Shown in pieces: positions 23,276 through 34,007 of a DNA stretch of 64,000 bases. The DNA is from Thozetella sp. PMI_491 (lineage: Eukaryota > Ascomycota > Sordariomycetes > Chaetosphaeriales > Chaetosphaeriaceae): contig MU270036.1 of assembly GCA_021432635.1 (NCBI GenBank), positions 199,445-263,444 on the forward strand, written 5' to 3'. Position 1 is the stretch's first letter, and every line of letters starts with the position of its first letter. Under the pieces are notes generated by a model. That model made no database searches. It was given only the letters and a program-made list of their open reading frames with translations, and was not told where the DNA came from. The position numbers and the translations under genes are program-made.

Positions 23276-24800
23276 ATGCGCTTGACCAAGACCTTCCTCC
23301 CGGCCCTGCTGGTGGCCTGTGGCGTGGTCTCTGCCGCCCCGGCCCCCCAGGACACCACCGTGGTCTCTGGTGATGACATGAACATAGATGACTTCCAGGA
23401 TTTGGCCATACAAACCCTGGAGGCGGCTCAGAAGAAGCGAGCCGTTGGCACCAACAACATTGGGAAGTGCACTCTCGCTAACGCTCGTGTCCGTCGGGAC
23501 TGGTGAGTACTCGCACCGATGCATCTCTTGGCAAGCCGCCGGCTCTGACTAGGAGAGGTAGGGAGTATCTGTCCAAGCCCGAGAGGAAGGAGTACATCCG
23601 GGCCGTACAGTGCCTCTGGAAGCTGCCGACCCGGAACCCCGAGTTCTCGGCTGCTCAGAACTACTTTGATGACTTCGTCGCCGTCCACGTCAACCAGACG
23701 GATTACATCCACGAGACGGGCAACTTTCTCACCTGGCACCGTTACCTGATGCACCTGTGGGAGGAGGCCCTCCGCAACGAGTGCGGGTACAAGGGCACTC
23801 TTCCCTACTGGAACTGGTTCAAGCACCAGGATGACCTGAACAAGTCGCCCGTCTTCGACGGCAGTGACACCAGTCTGGGTGGCGACGGCGAGTTCTTCGC
23901 CCACAACGGTAGCATTGCTGGCAACGGCCTAGTCTGGCTCCCCTCTGGCGCCGGTGGTGGTGTGAGTGGCGATTTTCCTAACTCCCCGCGACTTCCCTGC
24001 TTTTGTCTTGATCCAGACATGTTGCAGTCGTCTCGCTTTTGATGGAACGGCAGCGTCTCCAGCCTCTTTTTTAACCTTGCGAGATTGCCTCGGAGTTTTC
24101 GCTAACGTTCCATGCCCCGCAGTGTGTGAAGTCTGGTCCTTTCATGAAGTAAGTGTAGCGCGGTCTTGGCCATGCAACCAATGTTGCGGTTTACTAACCG
24201 TTGCAACAGCTTCACCATCAACCTTGGCCCTGTCCGCCCCGCCATGCGAGGATACGAGCCCACCATGCCGAATCAACTGTCGTACAACCCTCGCTGCCCG
24301 CGCCGTGACTTGACCATGGCTGCGTCTGCCACCTTCACGGCTGAGAACCTTCGGAAGATCCTGACCGGCGAATTTTCGCACACTGTCCAGGAGTTCCAGG
24401 AAGAGCTGCAGGGGCCCCTGGGCACCCTTCGTATGCAGTAGGTACCCCCCAAATCTCCCTCACTTTCCCCGAGGATCCTTGTTTCTGACCAGATGCGCTC
24501 CACAGTGGCGCTGGCCACTACGCCATGGGAGGTGACGGTTCGGACGTCTTCTCGTCGCTCAACGATCCTGCCTTCTACCTGCACCATGCCATGCTTGACC
24601 GTGTGTACTGGATCTGGCAGATCCTTCACCCCTGCCAGGCCAAGACCATCTCTGGTACCCGCACCTTCCGGAACAACATTCCTAGCGACAATGCAACCGT
24701 CGATGACCTTCTCGACATGAAGAAGCTCGGCCCTGCCCTCCCCATCAAGGACATGTTCGACACGCTGAGCGGCTCGCCTCTCTGCTACATCTACCTCTAA
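23276..24800 (+). CDS. Secreted tyrosinase (type 3 copper oxidase)
   Basis: Five exons: 23276-23502, 23562-23961, 24123-24148 (26 nt), 24210-24437 and 24506-24800, 391 aa. A signal peptide (MRLTKTFLPALLVACGVVSA) indicates secretion. Copper site A histidines are H118, H126 and H135 (AVHVNQTDYIHETG, then FLTWHRY). Copper site B is H294 and H298 (HGAGH) plus LHHAMLDRVYW at 320-321. The codon of H294 is itself split by the last intron (CA plus T). It has the tyrosinase common central domain and should oxidise phenols to o-quinones, as in melanin or phenolic metabolism. The chain stops soon after the catalytic domain, so it is the short type without the large C-terminal shielding domain. Acceptor GGTAG at 23561 gives DWEYLSK; a nearer in-frame AG would add three residues. 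Confidence 0.93.
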
Positions 24801-26730
24801 ACTCCCACTAGAAAATCCAGGGCTGGCTGCCCGCCTATATCATGATCGATAGCATTACCACTAGGAGATATCCTTAATTCCTCGGCGAAGCCAACAGATC
24901 CCTTGGACTGTCCCATGCCTGTTTGCTCGCACCGAAGAGGGAATATCTATGTTGATGTGTAACAAGTCGATGGAGTTTACAATATATAAAATCTACTAAG
25001 TCTTGCTCCCTCCCCGGGAGCCACCCTGACTCATCGTACCCTAATTTGCTGCCCCGAGAACTGTTATTCGTGACGGAATGCTGTAGGCGAGGAGTCTTGG
25101 GAGGCCAAGCCGTTCGGCTCACCAGGCCAGCAGCAAGCGAAAACGCCACCGAACAAGACATGCACTCGGATCCGGTCGGTCGGGATTCGCGCAGGGGGAC
25201 GAGAGGGTTCCCAGAAACAGATTCGCGGCACCCGCATGCGTGAGCCGAGACAACAGCTGCTGAAGGAAATAATACGGCTTCGCCGCTGGGGCTGGCGGAA
25301 TGTCAATGCCAAGCGACAAGCGCCCATTGCCAAGCGCCAAGGAGCCAGGAGCCCATGCTGATCCGAACCCCTGTTTGATTGTTGCCGCGTCACCTGAGCA
25401 CCATGGTTTGTCTCGAAAACTAATCTACAGGTCAAATACCAATAGTAAATGCAAAGTGCCTTAGAACATATACAGTCTTTCATCCACGGTGGAAACTCGT
25501 TGCTTGCCTCTCACGAATGCTAGTTTTTTTTTTCGGGCGTTACACAAACTTGGAATCTCCCGACAAGGCCGGTACTTACGGCGCCTAGGATTGCCTTGAA
25601 GTTGTAAGCGCCTACCCAAAGTAAGGTTAAGGTTGAGAAAAATTCTACCGTGCTTCGGTCTATTAGGTCCGCAGAGGGGCGGTTTATCCCGACTATGCGG
25701 GCCGAAATGTCCAGGGGTCCGCCGAAGACAAGACAACACAAGCTCACAGTTTCCACCTTCCTCCTTGCGCTAGAGTTACGAGAGCGCAAGGTGGAACTGC
25801 CGGGGACAGAGGTAGGCATCCACATTCCGTCTTCCCCATCAACGCACCAGCTAGAATCATATTAGATTGCTCACTAGCTGGCTGCAACTCCCGGGGGCTA
25901 GGGCGCGGACTCCAGTCTTAACCAAGCTCGGCGATATGAAGCACCACTGATGACCCTGGAGGTGCCGGTCGCGAGGAGAATAACGAAACAGGCCGAAATG
26001 CTAGCGCGGGTAATAAATCTTTCCAACTTTTGCACGAAAATATCAGTTCGCATCCTGTTACGAATACCCTAACTCCCATGGGAAGGGACGAATCCATCGA
26101 CTCAAGGCACATCGACATCGGATATTTACCAATTCGAGCTTATCTCCTCCTGCCTGGCGAGGTTCGCATCTCGCACTTAGCTTGTGAAACTCTCGTAATC
26201 AAAGGGGAGGGTCAGCCCCGAGCTAAAGTTCTAGACCGATCCAAACCTAGGCCGAATGGATACGTAGGGTAGCAGTGATGGTGTATATATAGCATGGCTC
26301 CCCAGGGGGGGTTCAATTCCCACTCGGTGAGCGCACGGCTAACCCGCCAGGCTGCGGGATCTTCCTAGCCGGGAATAGCTGGGAAAGTCCGAGCACCTAA
26401 ATAACCATAATAATTGCGACACCATTGCACATCAACGACAGAAAATGGACTAGCGTACTAAACAAGGGATTAAGAGCCATTAAGAGCCATTAAAACGGGA
26501 AGGAAAGAAGCATCAAGTTGTAAGCTGTTTGCCTCATATCAACACTACAGACAAAGTAAACAGCGCAAAAGTTTATTTCCTGGACAGGGGCGGTCAAGTA
26601 ATATTCTAGCGAGCCACCTGTGCGTTGCGATTGGCTACCTTACAGTCTCGCCAACATTTGAGGGAGTACAGCTAGCCTCCCCGCAGAGTTCAAGGCGATG
26701 CAACATGCCTGTGCACGCTAGATTATTAGA
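24801..26730. other. Gene-poor intergenic region
   Basis: About 1.9 kb between two genes that end towards each other (tyrosinase plus, MFS minus). No gene is supported. A GGTTCAATTCC box-B-like string near 26308 does not fold into a tRNA. Confidence 0.45.
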
Positions 26731-28712
26731 TCAATATACGTAGAAGTTGGTGGTGTCCGGGTCTTCCTCGCGCATCTTCTTGTTTGTCCTCTGCAGCATG
26801 ATTCTCATGGCCCAGGCGCAGACTATGACGCCCGCGGAGAATGCAATTGACGAGCTCATGGCGGTCACAAACAAGGGTGCACCCGAGTCCGGCCACAGAT
26901 ATGGTGTGTATACCGCGGACAGGTTGCCAAACGTGTTACATAGCGCCAGGGCAACCGCTTTCTTCTCGTCTGATTGGCCTTGGACGCTAGACACCCAGCC
27001 TAAGATAATGGTGTTTACCCCGTAACTGCATGAAACGACTGGAAGGTTGTTAGCTAAGGGCTCATCTCTAGGTTAGAGCATCTCGGGAATAATCCGTGCC
27101 CAGGATACTACTAGGCACATACTCGCTCACAAATCCTCAAGAGGAAGGAGGCGGGAGCACTTACAAACCATCACGCCAAAGTATCGAACCCAAGTGTGGG
27201 TTGTTGCGACGCAGATAGCAAAGTCGGCGATAGCTAGAACCTTTGAGATGGTGGTGTGCCACGTCCGCTCGTTCATGCGGCCACTGCTCCAGCCGAGAAA
27301 TATAGTAACGAAGGCGGCGAGGATATAGGGAGGACACGTCAAGATTAAGGCCGTCGTAGTGTTCAACCCGAGCTCCTTGATTAGGGTCGGGATGAAGTTC
27401 TTGAAGCCATTCGCGGATAAGTGGAGGCAATCCATGAGGCAGAAGAGCCAAGTCTTCGGGTCAGCGCACGCTTCGCGCAGGCCAGTCCAAACGTTTGTGC
27501 CGGCTTCGCGGCGGTGGGTGACATCCTTGGCAATACGGCGGTCTCACAACCGAGTCAGCATACATAAAATCGACACGGTATTTCGCGAGGTACGGCGCGG
27601 GTAGACTTACCGGCAAGTTCTCGCTCCTCGGCAGTCAGCCACCAGGTTGTCTTCGGAGTATCCGGTAAAAGAAAGAACGAGATGAGAGCTACAAAGATGG
27701 AGATCGCGCCTTGAATGATAAATACCCTATCCGTCGGTTAACACTTTGTAATGCTGCAACAGGAACCAAGTCGCTTGCCATTGCCATCCCGCAAGTCCCA
27801 TCTTCCCTCCCAGATTGGTGAAAATGGGGGCCGACATCAGGCCAGCAAAAGCACTCGCGGCCATGGTACCTGTGTAGAAGATAGATATTCTTGTGGCAAT
27901 TTCTTTTCGAGTGTAGAACATGCTTAGCATATAGAGGGCTCCGGGGTAGAACTATACCAACCATTAGGTTTCTCGTCCGTTGGACTCTGTTTGTGGCAAA
28001 CGGAAAAAAGATGGTACAAGGTTTGGAACTATACCGGAGATTCAACAATTCCAAGCAACAGTCGGCATACCAGCATGGTATGGTAATCGTGGGCTTTGTA
28101 GGTTAACAGACTAACAACCGACCATGCCACCATGAAACCTGCAGACAGCTTTATCAGCGAGCATAGAGATGAAGTGATTCGGCTGGATGCACACACCTGC
28201 CATATACCAAGAAGGCCGAACACGACTGAGGAGCATGTTGGACGGAACCTGCCCCCCTAAATATCCTACAAATAGAATGGATACGCATGTATTGTATTCG
28301 GTGCCCTTGAGGTTCAGGTCTTGTGCCAGCGTGTTGAGCTTGCCGTTGATCATCGCGTTTCGGTCGAGAAAGTTGAGGAAGTACATGACCCATAGGATCG
28401 GCTGAAACAGGTGTTAATAGATGGCCCCCAATCGTTATCATACTGCCCAGGGAGCCAAGGTAGGAGAAGGAGGAAGAGAGATGAACCCCCCCCCTAGGGC
28501 TTCAAGGCACTCACCATCATCCATAGGTCGAGCTTTCTCACAAGAGCGATTTCCGCGGGATCAGTCTTCTTGTGGCTGCCGAACGCGTCTATATCAACCT
28601 TGCCTGTACAGGTTTTAAGATGTTCTTCGTGCTCATATTGAATGGTATTGTTGGCAACTTCTTGGTTGGTCTTCTCGCTGTCCACTCGGGACTCTTCAGT
28701 GGTGGCTGCCAT
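26731..28712 (-). CDS. MFS permease, anion:cation symporter (Dal5/Tna1-like)
   Basis: Seven exons: 28515-28712, 28197-28401, 28035-28138, 27779-27951, 27611-27726, 27165-27542 and 26731-27038, total 493 aa. Spliced blocks match the allantoate/nicotinate-type permeases: DLWMM joined to PILWVMYFLNFLDRNAM, GYLGGQVPSNMLLSRVRPS, LLGIVESPFYPGALYMLSMF, FYTRKEIATRISIFY, and WVFIIQGAISIF. About twelve helices are expected in the plasma membrane. The fourth intron (27727-27778, 52 nt) has a GC donor (ATG|GCAAGC) with a good TTAAC branch and ATAG acceptor. The gene diverges from the isopropylmalate dehydrogenase across 745 bp, so joint regulation is likely. Substrates of this family are small organic anions; the exact one is unknown. 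Confidence 0.9.
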
Positions 28713-29457
28713 CTTACACCAAGGTGTAACTGCCTTTATCAAGCAATATTTCGCTGCAAAGGAAATGCCCCGAGAAAAGAAGAAGCTGATAGCTCTCCTC
28801 TTCTCAATAAAGAGGAACAGGGAGGTCTATATACCCACTCTCAGGAAGTTTGCATGCCAACCACACTCAGGCCATGTAACTGGTCATCCCCACGGGGTAG
28901 CTCTTTAGCGTGGGCTGGGCAAGCGAATGAAGTTGGTATCTCTTCATGCGTTTCTACACCATTAGTCGGAGGATACTGTGATACATTGCAGAGGAGATTG
29001 AGACGATGCAGGCTCGGAAGCAAAGGCGAGCACCCTCGGACCATTCGTACGAAGTGAAAAGGGGCTTGGGCGGTTTAGTCGACCTGCTTTGCGGGGAAGT
29101 GGAGAATAGCGTTGTTAGATTGCCCTGTGAGGAGCAACATTCCCCCAAACGCTGGGGGCCCCGGACCCAACAAAGCTAGGGAACACTCGGTGATGTGTCC
29201 GATCATGCATGTCCTCCGACGATTGCCGACGCCAAGTAGACCGAGGCTCACACATCGTTGTTCACTGTTCGGAAAGCAGGTCCGGTAGTAGTTCTCCGCT
29301 CTCCCGAATATGCAGTCATTGCAGGGAATGTAATGGTGGTAGTTATCTGGTTTTGTCAAATATAAAGGGACAGGGAGGGCTGCAGGACGAGTTGGAGAAA
29401 TCCTCCCCACGCCACACCATTTCCGCTAAACCGCAAACCCCCTCCAAGACCACCACA
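28713..29457. promoter_or_regulatory. Shared divergent promoter, MFS / IPMDH
   Basis: The 745 bp between the start codons of the permease (minus) and the dehydrogenase (plus) must serve both genes. TATAAA at 29361-29366 lies 92 bp before the dehydrogenase ATG. I found no perfect CCGGNNNNCCGG Leu3-type site by eye. Confidence 0.5.
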
Positions 29458-30579
29458 ATGACTAAGCCTGAGTTTTCCATTCTTGTTATCGGCGGCGATG
29501 GCATCGGGCCCGAGGTTTGCGATGAGGCCACGGCTGTGCTAGAGCTACTCGGCTCGCTCCCCAACAGCCGCGCCACCTTCAAGTTCATCCACAGGCCGTT
29601 TGGCGGCTGTTCCATCGACCAGCATGGCGTCTCCGTCACAGAAGAGACTCTGGAGCAAGGCCGAAAGTCCGACGCTATCCTTATGGGCTCTGTCGGCGGG
29701 CCGAAGTGGGACGGCATGCGACACGGGTTCCAGGGGCCCGAGGGCGCCACGCTGCGCCTCCGCGAGGTGACCGATGTCTATGCAAATATCCGACCGTGCG
29801 AGTACTTCCCCGGCGGCCGCACCCCGTTGAAGGAGGAGGTCGTCAAAGGTACCAAGTTCATCGTGCTCCGAGAAAACTGCGGCGGAGCCTTCTACGGACC
29901 CAAGACAGAGGAGCCCGATTACGCATCGGACCTGTGGTCTTACAAGAAGTCCGAGATTCAGAGGATCGCGCGTATGGCTGCGCACCTTGCCATGTCAGAC
30001 GCCGTGCCTGTGAAGCGCGTCATCAGCTGCGACAAGGACAATGTTCTTGCGACGTCCCGCCTTTGGCGCCGGGTCGTCCAAGAGACCATCACCAACGAGT
30101 TCCCAGAAGTTGAGTTGGTGCACCAACTGGCCGACAGCGCGACCACGCTGATGATGATGAAGCCGACCATGTTCAACGGAGTCATCGTCGCCGATAACAC
30201 CTTTGGCGACATCCTCTCGGACTTGGCCGGCGTGATCCCTGGGACCCTGGGCGTGCTCCCGTCGGCGTGCTTGGCCGACATCCCCTGTCAGAAGTGGGGG
30301 GACAAGCCTACCAAAGGGTTCTACGAGCCAGTGCACGGATCTGCGCCGGACATCGCCGGGCAGGGAATTGCGAACCCAGTCGGCGCCATTCTTAGTGCCG
30401 CCCTGCTCCTTCGATATAGCTTTGCCTTGGAGGAGGAAGCCAAGGCCGTGGAGGGTGCCGTTTCGATGGCGTTGAACGCGGGGATCAAGACGAAGGATAT
30501 GAACGGCACGGCGTCGACCAAGGAGATGGGAAATGCCATTAGAGAATACCTCACGAAGATTATGACGGTCCCTAACTAG
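29458..30579 (+). CDS. 3-isopropylmalate dehydrogenase paralogue
   Basis: Intronless, 373 aa, the usual family length. It should oxidise and decarboxylate a 3-alkylmalate to a 2-oxoacid with NAD+, as in leucine synthesis. Visible sites: IGGDGIGPEV at the N-terminus, substrate arginines in LRLRE and ANIRP, R138, K193 (CDKDNVL), the ADSATT acidic residue, and the metal-binding aspartates in NTFGDILSDLAG. The segment RENCGGAFYGPK at 138-149 is unusual: Phe145-Tyr146 stands where the family has Tyr-Phe, so the catalytic Tyr (Thermus Tyr139) is replaced by Phe. The open frame continues 83 codons upstream, but the ATG at 29458 matches the family start. Placed with a permease, two regulators, Dabb and SDR genes, it may be a pathway-specific copy and not the housekeeping LEU2. 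Confidence 0.92.
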   Translation: MTKPEFSILVIGGDGIGPEVCDEATAVLELLGSLPNSRATFKFIHRPFGGCSIDQHGVSVTEETLEQGRKSDAILMGSVGGPKWDGMRHGFQGPEGATLRLREVTDVYANIRPCEYFPGGRTPLKEEVVKGTKFIVLRENCGGAFYGPKTEEPDYASDLWSYKKSEIQRIARMAAHLAMSDAVPVKRVISCDKDNVLATSRLWRRVVQETITNEFPEVELVHQLADSATTLMMMKPTMFNGVIVADNTFGDILSDLAGVIPGTLGVLPSACLADIPCQKWGDKPTKGFYEPVHGSAPDIAGQGIANPVGAILSAALLLRYSFALEEEAKAVEGAVSMALNAGIKTKDMNGTASTKEMGNAIREYLTKIMTVPN

Positions 30580-30703
30580 ACAACTATGTGTCAAGTATAT
30601 GTAGCAGGTAGTATGATAGACTGTTAACGAGTTCAGGCAGCACCAGAGCTGCTTACTAGTAAGCCACCTTGCGAGTTTAAGTCTGGTATACTCCCAAGGT
30701 TCA

Positions 30704-32886
30704 TCAAAACTGCAGGTCCTCAGTACCAAAAACCATCGAGCTGAACGGGATCGTCTCCGGAAGCCCAAAATTCATGTTGTAGTTGAAGAATTGATCAGGC
30801 TGGAAGTCGGCCGATGGCGAATCGCCCGCCCCTATACCCTCAAATTCGAAGTGCTGCGCATTAACGGATGGCTCGGGGATGTAAGGGTCATCTGGATTCA
30901 AGTTGCTACCGGGAAGGTCTTCAGATGACCTGATTGGTGTGAGAATAGAGGCCATGCGCTCGAGCCTGTGCGTCATCAGCCGCGTTAGGTGCCACTTGCC
31001 GGCCGGAACTGAGCGAAACTGCCGAACGAGTCGGGTCGTCATCCTCCAGACATGATCGGGATTGATCAGATTTTTGCCATACTTGGCCGAGGCCTTGATT
31101 AGAAACATGCAGGCAAAGGCAGTCATGCAGTGCAGATAGGAGGGCATGCCGACCACGACGGCCGAGACTTCCGGGTCCGTAAGTATCAGGTCGATAGTTG
31201 ATGTAGCGGCGGAGATGGCAGCCGCCGTACAGTCTAGGAAGTAGTGCGGTATGGGATCATGCCCGGAGAGGCCGCGGAATACATGCGAGTAGAGATGCAG
31301 CTTTGCGAAGTTAAAGTGCAGGCGCGCAGCCTTGCGCGGAAAACGGCCGATGTGGTCGTATTCCTCTGTCGGTGGTCAGCAATGTCGCGCCAAACGCGGC
31401 CGGTGGTTAGTTAAGCTCTCACCTGCTACAACACAGGACCAGTGCTCGTACCACCGGCCAAGCTGCTTGTTAAACTGTGCAATATGGTCGAGATGAGCGC
31501 GGGGGATCGGCTTGCCTCTGTCCGGGCCAAACAAATCTCGGATGCCCTTAAATATGGTGGAAAGGGCTACCTGGCTCATCAGCCTCCTGTCCTGTGCATT
31601 CGAGGCCGGCGTCTCTAGGTAGCTCTCAATCTCATCGAGTGAAGGATATTCGTGCACGATGGCCGGCCGGCCATAGAGGGTGGCGAGGCGCCGATCGCAG
31701 ATGTGGAGAATGAACCACAGGCGCGTGCCATCCGTCGCCTCTGTGTTCTGCGGCTCCTGGATCGCCCGCTGCAATTGATTGTGCAGCTCATACTCGAAGG
31801 CACGCCGGATGGCATAGCCGGACAGCATCCACGACATGTCGCTCAGCCAGTACGAGGCGACGCACATGGCGCGGAGATAGTCGCGGTTGACGTTGCGGGA
31901 GAATATGGACCTCTCGATCAGCTGCCGAAACTCGGAGCTGCAGAGGCCATAGATGGGATCTGCTCGGGCGTCGTGCAGGGCAGCGACGGTGAGAATCGCG
32001 GCCGTCAAGACCCTGCTCTTGCTTCGTGTTTCATCGAGAGAGCGGTAAGGACAGCCGACGCAGTACATGAAAGCGTCAAGGCGGTCCCGATACATCGCGA
32101 ACAAACGCTCGGCATCCTCTCGCAGAATGACACCTCGCGCTATAAAGTCATCGGCCACCTCGGCTTGTTGGCGGACGGGGCCGGTATCATGGGGGGATCG
32201 TAGGGCCGTCAATTTCGTAAGTGCATATAGAGACTGGATGGGCACGCGAGGCATGCTCGGGTCGTCCTCCGGGGAGACCTCGGGCGAGGCATCACGCGAG
32301 ACCTCATCGTCCTCATGACGCGCGGCACCATTCGCACGGCTACTTTCCGCTGTGTTGTCCAACTGGGGATCAAGAACCGCGCCTTCTTGGGGCACACCCG
32401 AGCTAGTTGCATGTCGAATGGCGCGGGTATGAAGTACGCCGGGCTCTGGGATACCCTGCTTCCTGGCGAGCTCTCTTACGGTAGCGTGGATGTTTTCAAG
32501 ATCTCGAAAGATAGCCTCGGTGTATCTACTCTGGCATTAGACTAGACCAGAGCAACGAGGGCCCGGCTCTGTCTCCGACTTACTGTGTCTTCTCGTCGAT
32601 GATAGCTTGCAGGTTCCTTCCAATGACGCATTCGAGACCGTGTTTGACACAACGGCGACAGGGCGGGCCGCTATCGTCAATAAGGCATTTGATCTGCTCG
32701 GTAGTTTAGTAAGATAAGAAGATGGCAGTCAGATCCAGGGATCTTATCGCGTACTTTGTGCTTCCGGCAGGAGACGCACGCCTTGATTTTCCGAGAGAGA
32801 TGCGGTATGCTTTCATCGGAAGCGGCTTGCAGAAGGTCTTGTCTATCAGCGCCTCCATTCAACTCCGTCCAGGATCGCTTAGCCAT
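30704..32886 (-). CDS. Zn2Cys6 transcription factor (PrtT-like)
   Basis: Four exons: 32755-32886, 32584-32693, 31423-32525 and 30704-31365, giving 668 aa. The first intron falls inside the zinc cluster: CVSCRKHK joined to IKCLIDDSGPPCRRCVKHG gives C37, C40, C47, C56, C59 and C66. A long fungal_trans domain follows (MYCVGCPYRSLDETRSKSRVL, ASYWLSDMSWMLSGYAIR, GTRLWFILHICDRRLATLYGR). The shape resembles regulators annotated as activator of proteases PrtT, but that label is broad. It is tail to tail with the dehydrogenase (124 bp) and divergent from the Dabb gene, which makes it the best candidate for the cluster's own regulator. Confidence 0.88.
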
Positions 32887-33482
32887 GGCTATACATGGGG
32901 CCTAGCGACGCCAAAGAGGCCTTGCAGCAAGCAGAGCAGGTGAAGTCAGGGGCGGCTTCTGTGATCGATTAACCTGATCGTGCTCTGTTCACCTGGTTCG
33001 ATCGGAGGACGGGCGCGGCGCGTCGGGCCCGCTACTCCTGATCAGGAATAGCGTCTCGGAGGGTCCTGGTCTCACTCTTGGAGATGTGTGGGGGTCGATT
33101 CGGGGGTTGGAGAAGGCGCGGACCCTCCCCAAATTTTGATGTAGACCTCCTGTGAGAGGTGCTATTGACTACCTGTCAGCTGGGCAGGTACTGTTATCCG
33201 AGCACCACCGAATATTCTGGTTTAATTCGTAGCAGTACCCCGAATCATTCACTTTACTGCGACATCTGCCCGGATTGGCGGGTCGCCTCACTAAGAACCT
33301 CGACCTGGGCGAGTTATGCCGAATGCGGCCAGCTCGCCTCCCTCCACATATCCACACCTCGGAGCGAACGCCGAGAGTGAGGAACCGGCTAGTCCGTGAG
33401 GGGTAGATGACTGTTAAATACCGACTGCGAAAGGCTTTTGCGCAAGCCAATCCCTAGCACATTATTCCTTACTCTCGCCAAG
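32887..33482. other. Divergent intergenic region, regulator / Dabb
   Basis: About 600 bp between the PrtT-like regulator (minus) and the Dabb gene (plus); a likely shared promoter region. No other feature is supported. Confidence 0.45.
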
Positions 33483-33899
33483 ATGCCTATTCTACACATC
33501 GGTATGCCAGCTTCTACGATCCGTTGAGTCTCTTACTCCGCTAACTGTCGGGCGCAGTGATTTTCAAGCTGAACCCCGGCGTGACGGACAACCAGCTGGA
33601 GGAGCTCCGGCAAGCTGGTGAGGCGATGTTGGGACAGATTCCTGGTGCGTATTGCTTCTCGTATCGACTCTATAACTTCTCGGGCGACTTACACTGCCCT
33701 AGGCTTGACAGAGTTCAAGATGGGCAGAGGGCTGGCGAGCACAGCACATCGTGCCCAGGGATTCGACATGGGAATTATGACGGTCATGAACACGGAAGCT
33801 GATGTCCTCGCCTACGCCCCGCATCCCGCACATCAGAAGGTACACAAGATACGGGAAGCCCTTTGTCACGACACAATCGTCTTCGACATGGTGGTATAA
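33483..33899 (+). CDS. Dabb (stress-responsive A/B barrel) protein
   Basis: Three exons, 33483-33501, 33558-33644 and 33703-33899, 100 aa. Splicing joins MPILHI to VIFKLNPGVTDNQ, giving the first strand of a dimeric alpha/beta barrel with its characteristic His and FKL. The end contains FDMGIMTVMNTEADVLAYAPHPAHQ, a typical Dabb C-terminal half. Length matches the single-domain family. Some Dabb proteins act as cyclases on polyketide-like intermediates (olivetolic acid cyclase), others have no known enzyme activity. Here it lies between two regulators and near a dehydrogenase and an SDR, so a small-molecule role is plausible but unproven. Confidence 0.82.
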
Positions 33900-34007
33900 T
33901 GCGCTTTTTGTGCCTGTAAATACTTGGACTCTGCTGCCATTGGCCTTCTCGGGGGAAGAAGAGTAACGTTTCCTTCAACGCGTACGCAGGTGCTCCTAGA
34001 GCGCCCA

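Noticed and set aside
26290-26345. GGTTCAATTCC looks like a tRNA B-box
   Set aside because: The T-arm pairs only 4 of 5 and no matching acceptor stem or anticodon arm lies upstream, so it is not a tRNA.
29545-30768. Long antisense frames over the IPMDH gene (up to 257 codons)
   Set aside because: They are shadows of the GC-rich third positions of the real gene; no family features.
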